64,000 bases of DNA from contig NZ_CP054698.1 in assembly GCF_014023275.1 (NCBI RefSeq), positions 6,781,001-6,845,000 of the forward strand, in the 5' to 3' direction. The notes beneath the pieces are model-generated. The model was not told where the DNA came from, searched no databases, and saw only the letters and a program-made list of their open reading frames with translations. This document shows positions 17,837 through 29,000 of this stretch, in pieces. This DNA comes from Nostoc edaphicum CCNP1411 (GTDB lineage: Bacteria > Cyanobacteriota > Cyanobacteriia > Cyanobacteriales > Nostocaceae). How positions within the stretch are numbered: the stretch's first letter is position 1; each line of letters opens with the position of its first letter. The position numbers and the translations under genes are program-made.

Positions 17837-17864
17837 GTAGGCTAGCACATCTGTGCTAGCCTAC
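17837..17864. terminator. Hairpin between convergent genes
   Basis: GTAGGCTAGCACA and TGTGCTAGCCTAC form a perfect 13-base stem with a two-base loop. It lies between the convergent Uma2 and rpaA genes and could end both transcripts. There is no long T-tract, so the terminator role is inferred. Confidence 0.5.
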
Positions 17865-17903
17865 AAATCTGGACACTCACCACTCAGTAGTGCTTGGGTG
17901 ATT

Positions 17904-18647
17904 TCATTCCACCAGTGTTACTGAAGCCCCTTCATTTGATGGAGGTATACCGGGTAATTCAAGACAGTATCCAGCACCATACACTGTCTTGATATAGCGG
18001 GGATGGCGGGGATCGGGTTCTAGCTTGGTTCTCAAGTGGCGAATATGCACTCGAATCGTTTCTATGTCGTCATCAGGATCGTAGCCCCAAACTTCTCTGA
18101 GGATTTCACTAGGAGAAACGGTTTGACCGTGGCGTTGCAGCAAGCAGTGAAGTAACTCAAATTCCAAGTGAGTCAATTTCACTGTGTCATTGAACCATAT
18201 CGCCTCAAATCTTTCGGGAACGAGGGTGAGTGAGCCATAGTTGAGAATCTCACTATGCTTGGCTGCTTGGGGAATGCGGTCAGTACGTCGCAAAAGTGCC
18301 CGCACCCGCGCCAGCATTTCTTCAACTTCAAAAGGCTTGGTGAGGTAGTCATCTGCGCCAGCATTGAAGCCTTCCACCTTGTCCTGAGTTTGGCTCAAAG
18401 CCGTCAACATTAACACCGGAATCTCAGAGGTGCGATCGTCGCGGCGCAGGCGTTGGCAAACGGTGAACCCATCTACCCTGGGCAACATTAAATCGAGCAT
18501 GATCAAGTCTGGTTGTAGCTGGAGAGCCAGCGCTTGACCTTTGATGCCGTCTTCAGCTTGACTAACATCGTAGCCAGCCATTTCCAAGTTGACGGCAACT
18601 AGTTCTGAAATCGCTGGGTCATCGTCTATGACAAGAATCCTCGGCAT
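17904..18647 (-). CDS. rpaA: OmpR/PhoB-type response regulator RpaA (circadian output)
   Basis: 247 residues. The receiver domain begins [20 protein letters not shown] and has its phosphoacceptor at Asp52 (LIMLDLMLP), followed by MLTAL and the Lys in [13 protein letters not shown]. The winged-helix output domain carries [17 protein letters not shown] and [19 protein letters not shown], ending in [13 protein letters not shown]. The sequence closely follows RpaA as I remember it, which receives phosphate from SasA and drives clock-controlled transcription; RpaB differs clearly in the receiver. The gene is monocistronic. Its AT-rich upstream gap (18648-18804) separates it from a divergent hydrolase gene. 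Confidence 0.85.
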   Translation of the reverse strand: MPRILVIDDDPAISELVAVNLEMAGYDVSQAEDGIKGQALALQLQPDLIMLDLMLPRVDGFTVCQRLRRDDRTSEIPVLMLTALSQTQDKVEGFNAGADDYLTKPFEVEEMLARVRALLRRTDRIPQAAKHSEILNYGSLTLVPERFEAIWFNDTVKLTHLEFELLHCLLQRHGQTVSPSEILREVWGYDPDDDIETIRVHIRHLRTKLEPDPRHPRYIKTVYGAGYCLELPGIPPSNEGASVTLVE

Positions 18648-18804
18648 TCTTAAAAAATTATTACTACTTATTAAGGATAATTAACAACCTTTGATAGATA
18701 CAAAGATTTTTGAATCAATGATGAAAAAGTTTTTAAATCTTACATAAATATTAAGATTAAATGACTGTGAAATCAAGACTCAATTACACGAAATCTTATA
18801 GTCT

Positions 18805-19869
18805 ATGATGTGTTATACTCCCCCCTACAATCCGTCTTGGTTTTTACAAAACGGTGTGATGATGACTGTATACACCGCTTTATGGGGAAAACGTAACTGG
18901 CAAAGTACTACTAAAGACCCAGAACCGTCTTATCACGAGAAAATCTTTATTGGTGGTCAAGGTGTGCCAATTTTTGGCTTGGTTGCCATTCCGGAAAATG
19001 CTCATAGCACGATTATCGGTACTTATGGCATTACTGGAGAGTTAAAAACAGAATGGTTTTTGAGAGTGCTTGGGCGTAAAGCCTATGCTCAAGGATATGC
19101 TGTGGTGTTATTTGATTGGCGGGCCCACGGGAAAACTGCCGAATTATCGCCGACTCTGACTTCTGATGGTTTGTATGAGGGGGAAGATTTTGTTCGCATC
19201 GCCGCTGCTGCGAAGGCAATGGGATGTCCGGGGAAATTTTGGTTTACAGGGTTTTCTTTAGGGGGGCAATTGGCGCTATGGGCGCTGAAGGTGGCTGGTG
19301 AGGTGATTAGGGACTATGGAGATTTAGGGCTAGAAGATAGCGATATTGGCGGTGGTATGGTGATTTGTCCGAGTTTGGATTCACAGCGATCGCTATCTTA
19401 TCTGGTTACAAAGCCCTTTGGCAGATATTTGGAAGCAGGGATTGCCCAAAATTTAAAAAAACTGGCATGGCGGATACATGATGCCCATCCTGGAAGTATT
19501 GACCCTGCGGCGATTGAACGGGCGAACAGCATTTGGGGTTTTGATAATGAACTGGTAATTAAGCAACTTGGTTTTCCTTCTGTGGAAGCATATTACCAAG
19601 CTAGTAGTGCTTTACAGATATTGCCGCAAATCTCGAAACCGACTTTGATTTTATATGCTGCTGATGACCCACTTTTTGACCCAGCTATCATACCGGAATT
19701 AGAAGAAGCTTGCGATCGCAATCCTGCAATAGATTTGTTACTCACTCAATACGGCGGCCATGTTGGCTATTTGAGTAGTAAAGAGTGCCAGCGTCAAGTA
19801 AACGATTCTGATCTTTGGTGGGCATGGAATCGGGTTTTACAATGGTTAGAGCAACAACGAACAGAGTAG
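18805..19869 (+). CDS. Alpha/beta-hydrolase (YheT-like)
   Basis: 354 residues. The nucleophile elbow is GFSLGGQLALWAL (Ser151). The later AADDPLFDP supplies the likely catalytic Asp and YGGHVGYL the His, so the triad is complete. The overall form, with a long N-terminal extension (CYTPPYNPSWFLQNGVMMTVY), follows the YheT/EMB8-like hydrolases. A later start at 18859-18862 would cut the PP..L..G extension that this group normally has, so the longer reading is preferred. Substrate unknown. It is divergent from rpaA. Confidence 0.82.
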   Translation: MMCYTPPYNPSWFLQNGVMMTVYTALWGKRNWQSTTKDPEPSYHEKIFIGGQGVPIFGLVAIPENAHSTIIGTYGITGELKTEWFLRVLGRKAYAQGYAVVLFDWRAHGKTAELSPTLTSDGLYEGEDFVRIAAAAKAMGCPGKFWFTGFSLGGQLALWALKVAGEVIRDYGDLGLEDSDIGGGMVICPSLDSQRSLSYLVTKPFGRYLEAGIAQNLKKLAWRIHDAHPGSIDPAAIERANSIWGFDNELVIKQLGFPSVEAYYQASSALQILPQISKPTLILYAADDPLFDPAIIPELEEACDRNPAIDLLLTQYGGHVGYLSSKECQRQVNDSDLWWAWNRVLQWLEQQRTE

Positions 19870-19960
19870 GCGAGATGATATTCTAGTTGCTAGGATATTC
19901 TACGGATGGAGTCGTGTTGCCTGGAAGCCCAGAATAGAGAGGATGGCATTGACCCAGAAG

Positions 19961-20128
19961 CTACCACAATATCATTGGTAAACCAGCAATAACAGAAGCA
20001 ATACCTGTCCAGAGAGTAAAACGCGCAATATCTAACTCATCCAAAGCAACGCTCATTTGCCTAATTGCTAATAGCAGCGCTGCTAGTAGCAGTATAAAGA
20101 AGGCAAAGTACTCCAAATTAATAATCAT
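19961..20128 (-). CDS. Small two-helix membrane protein (55 residues)
   Basis: An ATG at 20128 opens a 55-codon frame ending in TAG at 19961. The product starts MIINLEYFAFFILLLAALLL, a strong transmembrane helix, then has a short polar link (RQMSVALDELDIARF) and a second hydrophobic helix ending PMILW. The clean hydrophobic-polar-hydrophobic pattern argues for a real gene. A weak purine-rich GTGAGAATG precedes the start. It is isolated in the gap between the hydrolase gene and hetI. No family is recognised. Confidence 0.6.
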   Translation of the reverse strand: MIINLEYFAFFILLLAALLLAIRQMSVALDELDIARFTLWTGIASVIAGLPMILW

Positions 20129-20572
20129 TCATTCTCACTATGTTCTACAAAAAAGTAGCTGTAATAGGTTTTTAACAAGCTTTGGCAAGGGTTTTTTGTT
20201 CCAGATTTAACATTTTCTGAGAAAAACTATTTATTATTGAAAAGATATCTAATTCAGAACACTTGCAGACATTGGTCGTAGTCCCTTTGAGCAATACTGT
20301 AATAGCTAATGTTGTAGCCAAAATAAAATTTGCGATTCTCTATCAAGAGTTTTAAAGTATTCTCTCTCAGGGGATTTAACGTGGAGTTGAGGAGCGTACA
20401 TCTAGAGTAATAAATTACGGCTTATGTGAGTTGGAGCCTGAAACATGGCAGATTCTAGGAAAAACACACGCAGTTGTATATAGTAATGCTAAAGCGTCAA
20501 ACCAAATCCACCCATAATATCGTCGTAATTAAACAAATTATTAAAGTACAACTCCCTTGACTTTTTGACTCA
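20129..20572. other. Intergenic region upstream of hetI
   Basis: About 440 bases without a supportable gene. It should contain the hetI promoter and that of the small minus-strand gene. I found no NtcA box (GTA-N8-TAC) by eye and no strong hairpin. Confidence 0.4.
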
Positions 20573-21292
20573 ATGACCGCTTCTAATGATATTTGGCTAC
20601 CTGCACCGACGGATTTAACTTTGCTACCGGATGAGATTCATGTCTGGCGCATAGAACTTGACCAATCAGAAGTACAGTTGCAAAATTTAGCAGCAACTCT
20701 TTCCAGTGACGAAACGGCTCGTGCTGAACGGTTCTATTTTCAGGAACATCGACAGCGTTTTATTGCTGGTCGTGGTATTCTCCGAACTATATTAGGTAGC
20801 TACTTGGGTATTCAGCCCTTACAAGTGCAGTTTAGTTATCAACAGCGTGGCAAACCAGTATTAGCAGATAAATTTGCCGATAGTGGACTGGCGTTTAACT
20901 TGTCTCATTCCCAAGGGTTGGGTTTGTGTGCGGTGAATTGTACTCGCCCTATTGGTGTAGACCTAGAATATATTCGCCCGATGTCTGATTTGGAAGCTCT
21001 TGCCAAACGGTTCTTTTTACCGAGAGAATATGAGATGTTGCGATCGCAATCTCCCAACCAACAGCAAGAGGTATTTTTCCGTTACTGGACTTGTAAGGAA
21101 GCTTATTTAAAAGCAACTGGAGACGGACTATCCCAGTTAGAGCAAATTGAAGTATCGCTAACTCCCACAGAACCAGCAAAATTACAGATATCTGAAGACT
21201 GGAGCCTTTTTGAACTAGTACCGGCTAACAATTATGTTGCTGCTGTTGCGGTAGAGAATTTTGGCTGGGATTTGAAGTGTTGGCAATACTGA
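20573..21292 (+). CDS. hetI: Sfp-type 4'-phosphopantetheinyl transferase HetI
   Basis: 239 residues. It shows the Sfp/HetI motifs in order: FNLSHS (108-113), GVDLEYIRP (128-136, Mg2+ ligands Asp130 and Glu132) and WTCKEAYLKATGDGL (172-186, Glu176). The enzyme transfers 4'-phosphopantetheine from CoA to the acyl-carrier domains. Here the likely targets are the tandem ACPs of HglE and the ACP of HglB, though HetI-type enzymes in cyanobacteria also serve other carrier proteins. It converges with hetN, as in Anabaena PCC 7120 from memory. Only 54 bases, mostly heptad repeats, separate the two stop codons. Confidence 0.93.
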   Translation: MTASNDIWLPAPTDLTLLPDEIHVWRIELDQSEVQLQNLAATLSSDETARAERFYFQEHRQRFIAGRGILRTILGSYLGIQPLQVQFSYQQRGKPVLADKFADSGLAFNLSHSQGLGLCAVNCTRPIGVDLEYIRPMSDLEALAKRFFLPREYEMLRSQSPNQQQEVFFRYWTCKEAYLKATGDGLSQLEQIEVSLTPTEPAKLQISEDWSLFELVPANNYVAAVAVENFGWDLKCWQY

Positions 21293-21306
21293 TGTTGACT
21301 AAGCTC

Positions 21307-21341
21307 ATGACAAATGACAAATGACAAATGACAAATGACAA
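21307..21341. repeat. ATGACAA heptad tandem repeat
   Basis: Five nearly perfect ATGACAA units fill the gap between hetI and hetN. This is the same STRR type as at 3999-4066, 41389-41480 and 63642-63718. Confidence 0.8.
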
Positions 21342-21346
21342 CCAGC

Positions 21347-22150
21347 TTACTTATCTTCCTGCATATTTCTGACAATTTTTGTCACGAGATTTCTAGGTAC
21401 AAATCTGACGCTTTTTGCCAGTAGTTTATTCATAAAACCAGGAATGACAATGGTTTTGCCCTTCATTAAGCCGTGAAAACCAACTTCAGCTACTGTTCGT
21501 GCATCCATCATCCTTTTACCCTTGAGCAACTTAGAGTCAGCCATTCCGGTTCTTTCATGAAAGGCAGATGCGGTTGAGCCTGGGCAAAGAACTGTCACAG
21601 TGACACCTGTACCTTCTAATTCATTAGCGATCGCTTCCGAAAAAGATAAGATATAAGCTTTAGTAGCAAAGTAAACCGCCATCAAAGGCCCTGGTTGAAA
21701 CGCAGCAGCCGAGGAGACGTTTAATATCTTACCTTCACCTTGCTTAACCATGTGTTTCAGGAATAGCTTAGTTAAATGGGTGAGGCACACCAAATTTACC
21801 TGTAGCATTTCCAATTCAGCAGCTAGGTCTGTTTCGTGAAATAATCCATAGATACCAAATCCGGCATTATTTACCAGCACATCAACATTAATATCGGCTT
21901 TTTGTAACTCCGTGAAAATTTCTTCAGGAGCAGTTGATATAGATAAATCCTTAACAATAGTTTTGACGAAAATTCCAAATTTTTCTTGGAATTTAGCTGC
22001 AATTTCTACTAGCTTTGACCCGTTTCTGTCTACTAAGACCAGATTGTAATCATAAGCAGCAAAAATACATGCTAATTCGTAGCCAATTCCGCCGGCTGCC
22101 CCAGTAATAAGAGCAGTTTGTTTGCTCTGTCTTTGATGTGTTGTGTTCAT
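21347..22150 (-). CDS. hetN: HetN-like short-chain dehydrogenase/reductase
   Basis: 267 residues. The SDR cofactor motif TGAAGGIG is at 16-23, NNAG at 94-97, and the catalytic Ser (146/147), Tyr160 and Lys164 (YFATK) are all present. The fold resembles a ketoacyl reductase. Position next to hetI and hglB identifies it as the positional equivalent of hetN, whose product keeps heterocysts spaced. However, the ERGSGR hexapeptide that carries the patterning signal in Anabaena HetN is absent: the corresponding loop (about 136-141) reads KQGEGK. It may therefore be an SDR acting in glycolipid metabolism and not a patterning inhibitor. A gap of 522 bases separates it from hglB, so it has its own promoter. 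Confidence 0.75.
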   Translation of the reverse strand: MNTTHQRQSKQTALITGAAGGIGYELACIFAAYDYNLVLVDRNGSKLVEIAAKFQEKFGIFVKTIVKDLSISTAPEEIFTELQKADINVDVLVNNAGFGIYGLFHETDLAAELEMLQVNLVCLTHLTKLFLKHMVKQGEGKILNVSSAAAFQPGPLMAVYFATKAYILSFSEAIANELEGTGVTVTVLCPGSTASAFHERTGMADSKLLKGKRMMDARTVAEVGFHGLMKGKTIVIPGFMNKLLAKSVRFVPRNLVTKIVRNMQEDK

Positions 22151-22672
22151 GTAAGAATGTTGGTGAATTCAACTTGATGAAGCTGCGTTGCATTTACAGT
22201 GGTTCTTGTTCTACAATTAAGTACGCGTAATATCTCAACCTACAAGAAATATCTTGAGTTATTACCCTTTCAAATGCTTATGTGATGCATTGGATAGATG
22301 TAGCAGTCCAAACGCAAATTTAGGACTTATGCATCGAAGAAGTTAGACCTTAAAGGAGTTTGGTTATTTCAGACTGCTAGCATTTGGCTTTTGATCACTC
22401 ACAAAAGCTAGCGGGTAAAATCAACCTTTTATGCCCAACATTAACCATTCTATCCTCAATTGCTTCTGTCAAGGGGTGAATACTAAAAATTTACATGATT
22501 GAGCATAAAAAAACAGGGCAATTATATTGCCGCTGTTAGTGTATGAGTTGTTGCTGGCATCTGAAATATTGGCTGTTCAGTAGTACTGAGTTTTAAAAAA
22601 CATGGACTAAATAAAATTATTTTGTAGGATGTGTTAGCCTTACACAACACATCCTATACAAGTTGTGAATTC
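22151..22672. other. hetN upstream region and hglB 3' region
   Basis: 522 bases with no supportable gene. It holds the presumed hetN promoter at its left end and the hglB terminator hairpin (22626-22655) at its right. A motif TTAAGTACGCGTAATAT near 22217 loosely resembles the candidate MarR sites but is not close enough to call. Confidence 0.4.
22626..22655 (-). terminator. Hairpin downstream of hglB
   Basis: AGGATGTGTT and AACACATCCT form a perfect ten-base stem, 18 bases after the hglB stop codon on the minus strand. It probably marks the end of the hgl transcript; no T-run follows. Confidence 0.5.
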
Positions 22673-24187
22673 CTAAGCGAGATTCAAGAAACCACTTTGA
22701 ATCAAGTAGGCGGTATAAGTCATAAACAATTGAGAATCAATGGGAGGACAAGCAATAGAACTACCTGCCAATGCGTGAAGAGTATCTTGGCAGCTAATAT
22801 GAGGTCTTCTAGCTTGTAAGTACAAATCAGGAATAGTTAGTTGTTCATCAGACCAACGTTCTAGCAAAAATGGTCGCAGAGTGTATAAAGGATTGTCAGC
22901 AGAAGTGACATTATTGATTAACTCTGATTGCCATTTTTCGTAAGGAATCATCTCAACTGAATAACCAAAAGAGCGTATCCACTCAACTAGCATTTTCAAA
23001 GCGGCGGGTTGGGGATGTTGTAAATTGAAAGCTTTCCCGATGGATTCTTTTTGCCGTGATAGATAAACGATCGCTTTACTTACATAATCCACAGGTGACA
23101 TATCCAACATATAATCTACATCAGGGAAATATCCCATTTGTAGACAGCCCTTGGTCATCAAGTTGATAAAGTCATGTGTGTTACAAATGCCTGTTTTGCT
23201 ATCACCTGAAATCAGTGGTGGTCTGTGGATAGTTACAGGAAGCCCACGGTCACGAGCAATTTTAACTAACTTTTCGGCTACCCATTTTGTTTGTGAGTAA
23301 CCAAGATAAATACCTTCCCAATGATTGAAATCATCCTGTTCTTTGACAACCTTACCAGCATAAGCAGTGGATTCAAAAACAGCAACACTAGAAACGTAAT
23401 GTACAGGCTTGACTTTAATTTGACAAGCCAATCTCAAAACTTCTTGAGTGCCTAAAACATTGGCTGCTTTCAGTGCAGAGTATGGGAAAACATAATTCAA
23501 TAAAGCAGCACTATGATAGATGGTATCAATATTTGCAGCTAGGACTTGAAACTGTTCCGAACCAATACCTAACAAAGGCTGAGATAAATCGCCGACAATC
23601 GGAATAATTCTGGAGCTAAATTCTTCCTGCCAAATTGCATACTGTTCCAGATTCTTTTGGAGTTTGCTTTTGCCTTCTTCGGCATTAGCAGCACGCACTA
23701 AGCAATAGATATCCGCATTGGTTTCTTGTAGCAATTCCCGGATGATAAAGGCTCCTAAAAAGCCTGTTCCCCCAGTTAAAAAGATGTTCTTGGGTTCACC
23801 TATAGCTGCATTAGATGCTGCACCGGGATGGATGGTGGGGTCAAGAACAGCCTCAGCACCTAAATCTAGAACAGTGGGTGCAGTGTTGGCATTAGAGGCT
23901 ACTACCTTTGTATCTTGAACTGGTGAACCATCTTGCACTTCTTCAGCTAAACGCTGTGAAAGAGCTTCAATATTTGGGTAATGCCACAGCAGCAATGGAG
24001 AGGGTTGAAATCCGAGCAACTTTTCTAAGTTACTTACTAGAATCATTGCTTGGGCTGAATCCAAACCATAGTTTTCTAAATGTTCTTTGACATCTATTTC
24101 ATCAGTTGCTACGTCTAGCAATTTAGCTAAGTTAGATACCAAAAATATTTGAATATCGTCTGCTGTGAAAGACTGTTTTATAGTCAT
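22673..24187 (-). CDS. hglB: HglB (HetM): acyl carrier protein fused to thioester reductase
   Basis: 504 residues in two domains. The N-terminal ACP (about 8-85) has the phosphopantetheine serine at Ser44 in [12 protein letters not shown]. The C-terminal reductase (about 135-504) is an extended SDR of the thioester-reductase (NAD-binding 4) type, with [11 protein letters not shown] at 137-147, VSSVAVF, and the catalytic YSQTK (Tyr297, Lys301). In heterocyst glycolipid synthesis this protein is thought to release the finished C26-C28 chain from its carrier by reduction, giving the long-chain alcohol. It is separated from hglA by just two bases, so the two are translationally coupled. The length agrees with Anabaena HetM. 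Confidence 0.92.
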   Translation of the reverse strand: MTIKQSFTADDIQIFLVSNLAKLLDVATDEIDVKEHLENYGLDSAQAMILVSNLEKLLGFQPSPLLLWHYPNIEALSQRLAEEVQDGSPVQDTKVVASNANTAPTVLDLGAEAVLDPTIHPGAASNAAIGEPKNIFLTGGTGFLGAFIIRELLQETNADIYCLVRAANAEEGKSKLQKNLEQYAIWQEEFSSRIIPIVGDLSQPLLGIGSEQFQVLAANIDTIYHSAALLNYVFPYSALKAANVLGTQEVLRLACQIKVKPVHYVSSVAVFESTAYAGKVVKEQDDFNHWEGIYLGYSQTKWVAEKLVKIARDRGLPVTIHRPPLISGDSKTGICNTHDFINLMTKGCLQMGYFPDVDYMLDMSPVDYVSKAIVYLSRQKESIGKAFNLQHPQPAALKMLVEWIRSFGYSVEMIPYEKWQSELINNVTSADNPLYTLRPFLLERWSDEQLTIPDLYLQARRPHISCQDTLHALAGSSIACPPIDSQLFMTYTAYLIQSGFLNLA

Positions 24188-24189
24188 TT

Positions 24190-25866
24190 TTAAATCTCCA
24201 ACAATGATGTAGAACGAACAGGGTGATATTGACTGTAATAATCGGAAGCTTGCAGTCCTTGAATTTTCAAATTTTGGACACGGTACAAAAAGGCTGCACC
24301 AGTCATAATTTGATTAGCAACATCAACTACACCACGATTATTTGGTTCAGACAGGTAGGAACCACGTACCCAGTCATTGAAACCGCCCATTGCCGGGCCA
24401 CACCAAATTTGATAATCGACTTCTCTACCTTTTTCACCAGAACTAGACCAGCGAGAAGATAATCCTAAATACCAACGGAAAATCAACGCCATTTTTAGTT
24501 TAGGATTATTAACTGCTTTCCCAAGTTTCTCAGGATTCTTTTGGGATAAATAAGCCGCAGTTCCTTCCCATACTTCAGCAATAGTTTTGCGAAAAACTTG
24601 TTTTTCTAATTTCTGTCTTTCTGCCAAAGGAATCTCTTCAATGGAATCATAAGCGCGGTAGAGTTCAAATAATTTCTGCGCTCGCATGGGGAACATTGTA
24701 CCCCGTTTGAGAACTTGCAATTTGACTCCCATTTCAAACATATCTGCTGCTGGGGCCATAATCATATCAGCCATTTCAGCTTGGGCTAGTAACTTTTTGG
24801 TATGTTCACAAGCCCCAGATTCAACACATGACTGATTGATTGAGCCAGTCATTATATAAGCAGCACCCATCATAAAGGCTGCTAATGCTGATTGTGGTGT
24901 ACCAATTCCCCCTGCAACACCGATTCTAATGGGTGTTTGATAATGATATTGGGCTTGAATTTCATCCCGCAAGGCAATAATAGAAGGTAACACACAAACC
25001 AGGGGACGATTATCTGTATGTCCTCCAGAATCAGCCTCGACGGTAATATCATCAGCCATCGGAACTTTGGCTGCAAGGGTTGCTTGTAACTCAGTAATTA
25101 GCCCTTGTTCAAGAAGTTCTTTAAGTATTCTTGCTGGTGCTGGTTGCAGAAATTTAGTCGCAACTTCTCGGCGAGAAATTTTGGCAATGATTTTATTTTT
25201 GATTTCAATTTGATTGGCGTTATTTAATGCCAATCCCGCAACACGGTAATAAACAATGTTGGGGGTCAAGTCGAGAAATGCAGAGGCTTCTACTGTTCTC
25301 ACTTGGTATTTGAGATATAAATCCACTGCGCGGCGTTCAATCGCAGGTTCGTTGGGGCTGTGGATTAGATTAAATGCGTAGGGCCCTTGAGGTAAGGCTT
25401 GTTGAATGCGATTGATGGCTGCTTCCAAACGTTCTGGAGTTAAACCACCTGCACCAAAGGAACTCAAAATTTGCTCTTTTCCAAGTGCAATGACCATTTC
25501 TTCGGAGGCAATTCCGCCAGCCATTGCGCCGGTAACGTAGGCATATTTCACTCCATGAGAGGAGAGGAAATTCGGATCTCCAAACTGTTGAATGCGGATT
25601 GGTGCTGCAAATGTTAGGAGTTCTACTTGTGCTGTTGTGCCATTATCACCAGGGGATAAATAACCCTCGTTAGTGACACCGATTTTTCCGGCAACTTTCA
25701 CGATGTAGCAGGGTTTATTTAACACCATCAATTTATCTTTGATGGTTTGTTTCTCAAAAGATACAGTTTCTAAAGAACCTTTCCAAACCTGGTTTTTGTT
25801 ATGCGACCAAGCGGAGAAGTTAAGACCATTATCGTGTTTACTTAGTACCGTATCTACGGTTGTCAC
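24190..25866 (-). CDS. hglA: HglA: PfaD-type FMN enoyl reductase
   Basis: 558 residues starting at GTG. The protein is a PfaD-family member (2-nitropropane dioxygenase-like TIM barrel). Visible features are [19 protein letters not shown] near residue 110, [19 protein letters not shown], the phosphate-binding [16 protein letters not shown], and [21 protein letters not shown], which are hallmarks of the enoyl-reductase subunit of PUFA-type synthases. It should reduce the enoyl intermediate in each elongation cycle and so keep the heterocyst chain saturated. It overlaps no gene, is two bases before hglB, and follows hglC after 142 bases containing G-rich tandem repeats. The symbol follows the Anabaena gene order from memory. 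Confidence 0.85.
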   Translation of the reverse strand: MTTVDTVLSKHDNGLNFSAWSHNKNQVWKGSLETVSFEKQTIKDKLMVLNKPCYIVKVAGKIGVTNEGYLSPGDNGTTAQVELLTFAAPIRIQQFGDPNFLSSHGVKYAYVTGAMAGGIASEEMVIALGKEQILSSFGAGGLTPERLEAAINRIQQALPQGPYAFNLIHSPNEPAIERRAVDLYLKYQVRTVEASAFLDLTPNIVYYRVAGLALNNANQIEIKNKIIAKISRREVATKFLQPAPARILKELLEQGLITELQATLAAKVPMADDITVEADSGGHTDNRPLVCVLPSIIALRDEIQAQYHYQTPIRIGVAGGIGTPQSALAAFMMGAAYIMTGSINQSCVESGACEHTKKLLAQAEMADMIMAPAADMFEMGVKLQVLKRGTMFPMRAQKLFELYRAYDSIEEIPLAERQKLEKQVFRKTIAEVWEGTAAYLSQKNPEKLGKAVNNPKLKMALIFRWYLGLSSRWSSSGEKGREVDYQIWCGPAMGGFNDWVRGSYLSEPNNRGVVDVANQIMTGAAFLYRVQNLKIQGLQASDYYSQYHPVRSTSLLEI

Positions 25867-25897
25867 GGTAGTTATCCCTCGGATTACAATTATTAAA

Positions 25898-25936
25898 TAG
25901 GGGGAGTGGGGAGTGGGGAATAGGGAATGGGGAAGA
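25898..25936. repeat. G-rich heptad tandem repeat (GGGGAGT/GGGGAAT)
   Basis: Tandem GGGGAGT and GGGAATG units lie in the 142-base gap between hglC and hglA. Confidence 0.65.
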
Positions 25937-26008
25937 AATATTTTCCTTTTATCGGTTCACCTTTCCCCTTACCCAAGGTTATTGACGGTTGAAGTATGTA
26001 GACTTATG

Positions 26009-29000
26009 TCAAGATTCGTCGTTAAGCAAGTTTTGGGCGCAAGCTAGTTGCAATTGAATGATTTCGCTCATTTGCTGACTGTAATCTTGTCTAGCTTGTA
26101 AGAAGGCAGTGTGTGCTTTAGTTATCTTTGAATTATTAGCATTGAGCTTTTGATACTGGGTCTTATTTAAATCGAACATGCTGATGATGCTACTAATTTT
26201 TTGAGTTCTGACGGGGGGGAAAGAAACAGGAATTGGCTGTCTAATTGCGCTTGACTCAGAAGATTGTAATTGTTCTCTCGGTTGAAAAACGTTATCAATG
26301 ATATTTTTCGGTTTTACTTCTTCTGGCTGAGGCAAGATGTTAGGGGAATAATTTTCTTCTTGGGTTATTTGGTTGGAAGTGTTAAGAAAATCTGTGATTT
26401 CAGATTGTTGGACATTAGGTATCTTTGGATGCTGTATTTTGAAGCGATCGCACTTAATATCCTCAACCAAATTTTCAACAAGTTTACGATTTTCTTCGCT
26501 CAAAATTGTAGCAGCGATCGCTTTGCCACCCAAGGTAACTGTTCTCAATGTTGCTTTATTTGAATTAGCAGTGTCTTGAGCTTTGCTATACAGTGGTGAT
26601 AAATCCACATTCACCTGATGACTGAGTAGTTTTGCTAATGCTTTGACCATCGAAGCATGGTCATCCATTCCTCTACGATTCAGAGAAACTGTGATGTGTT
26701 CTTTGTTTCCGAGGATTTTATCAATCCATCGGGAACAGACACTACCCGCGCCCGCTTCTAGAAATATTTTGACCCCATCGCCGTAGACACGATTTACTAA
26801 TTGCGGAAAATCAAGTTCTTGGCACAATCCTTTGGCGATGTTGTGAGCAATGGTATCTCTTTCGAGTGCAACTGGTTGATAATCGGCGGCAGAATAAAAC
26901 ACAATCCCAGGAAGATTTTGTGATGGTAAGCTGTTTACCTTCTTGATTTCCTCGTACTGCGATCGCATCGCTTCACAATGTATCACATGGTCGAAGGGAG
27001 CAGGGAAAGAATTACAACCTAAAGTTGCAATCACTCGCTTACAGGCTGCATCCTCACCAGCAATTAATACTTCTTCTGGCGTGTTGATTTGAGTTAAGTA
27101 GACGTGATTCTCATGTTTCAGGCATTCTCTAACTTGCGATGGAGTAGCCATGAGAACATAGGTATTCCAAAAATTGTTGTTTGGTGAATCTGTTAATCCC
27201 CAATATTCACGCACAGCATTTTTAGGGCCAGATAACTTATCGCCAAATAAAGGTGATGAGTTTAAGGTGTTACTTCCACCTTCAAAATCACTCCAAACTC
27301 CTTGGGCAACCATCATACTAGTTTCACCCAAACTATACCCAAATACAGATTGCGGCTTGACTTTAAAATCATCTCGGAAAATTGCTGTCATATATCTAGC
27401 AAAGGCGATTTCGCTTTCAAACATTGCTAGTGAATCATCTAACAATTGCTTTTCGAGAGTTTCTAGTTGCCTGGTTATCAATTTAGGTAAGCTTCTGGGA
27501 TAAACCAATTTTTCAACATCGGCAGCCCGGTTGTAAAGATTATTACTTTTTAAGTCCTCGAAGACTTTAGGAAATAAGCGAAAAACAGTCCGACCAATTC
27601 CAATATAAGAATTGACTGCTGCGGGATAAACGTAAGCAACTGCTCCGGTTTTACCCAATGGTTTCGCTGTGAAATAACTTCCTATTGGTGTTTGCCAATC
27701 TGTGCCATTTTCAAAAGCATTATTTACACCTTTACGGGCAGATTCAATTTCTTTGAGTAGTTCTTTTGTGTTACGTCCTGCGATTGATAAGACGTATTTT
27801 GCATCAGATTGCTGCTCAAAGGTAGCAAATGTCTCGCTGGCGGTAGCTGATAAAGAAGAACTAGCTTCGATGGATTTTTGGAGATGGTTTAGGATATCGG
27901 GTATAGTAGAGCGATCGCTAACTGCGATAGGAAACAGATGAAAAGGCATTTGTTGCAAATATCTGTTGTCGCGCTCCTCTTGGCTGGGTTCCTCCGATAG
28001 GATTAAATGGGCGTAACTGCCATCTATACCCATGCTGTTAATTGCTGCTATTCTGCGTGTGCCGCCTTTATCGACAAACCAAGGTCTTGATTCCATTGCC
28101 ACATAGAAAGGGCTACCTTCCCATACTTGCGGTGTTTTGACACCAGACCATTTGGGTGTGGCGGGAATATACCTGTAATAAAGACAGAGAGCAGTTTTGA
28201 TTAAGCTAGCAATTCCCGATGCTGTATAGGTGTGGCCGATATTGGCTTTGACGCTTCCCAATGCACAGTGCAAACCATTGCCCACTTTCGGATAAGCTTG
28301 CAGTAAACCTGTGATTTCGGCTTCATCCTCCTGGGGAACGCCGCTACCGAAGACTTCTACATAGTTAACCTCTGTGGGTTGAATCTCAGCCATCTGGAAA
28401 GCTTGTTTGCAGACATCACTGATAGCTGAAGCATCAGGTTTTACCAAAGCGTCACTCAAAGTAGAATTACCTTGTGCGAAACTCATAGCATCAATTACTG
28501 CATAGATGCGTTCATTATCTTCCTTAGCAGCTTCGTAGCGCTTGAGGACGACAGCACCAGCACCTTCACCAACCGTCCAGCCATTAGCTTGTTGGTCATA
28601 ACCCAAGGTATTTACACCCGTATTAATTGGGGCAAATTGGCTGCGGAACAAGACATTTTCCACACCACCGGCTAAATCTACCGCACCCACAACGACTGCA
28701 TCAACTTCACCCGTAGCGAGTAGCATTTGTGCAATTTCCAACGCTTTGAGGGCAGAATTTTCGCCAGCGCTGACGGTGAATGCAGGGCCAGTGAAATTCC
28801 ATAAAGCAGAAATCCGACTTGCCATGATGTTGGCGATGTGACTCACATATTCGCCGATTTCTACTGGTTGGTGAATGCTATCTTTGACAATGGTTTCCAG
28901 TTGGGAAAGCTGTTCAGCAGGTAGAGAAATTCCTTGGTTTAATAAGCCGTCTTTAACTTGCCAAGATAGATTCCATCTTTGCTGTAGCTGATGCACAGAG

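Noticed and set aside
17904..18647. Assignment of the response regulator as RpaB
   Set aside because: The receiver and the ending [13 protein letters not shown] follow RpaA; RpaB differs in the receiver region and C-terminus.
22217..22233. Motif TTAAGTACGCGTAATAT upstream of hetN as a fourth MarR site
   Set aside because: The match to TTAGNNTGCGTANTATT is poor in the core and there is no functional link to the efflux genes.
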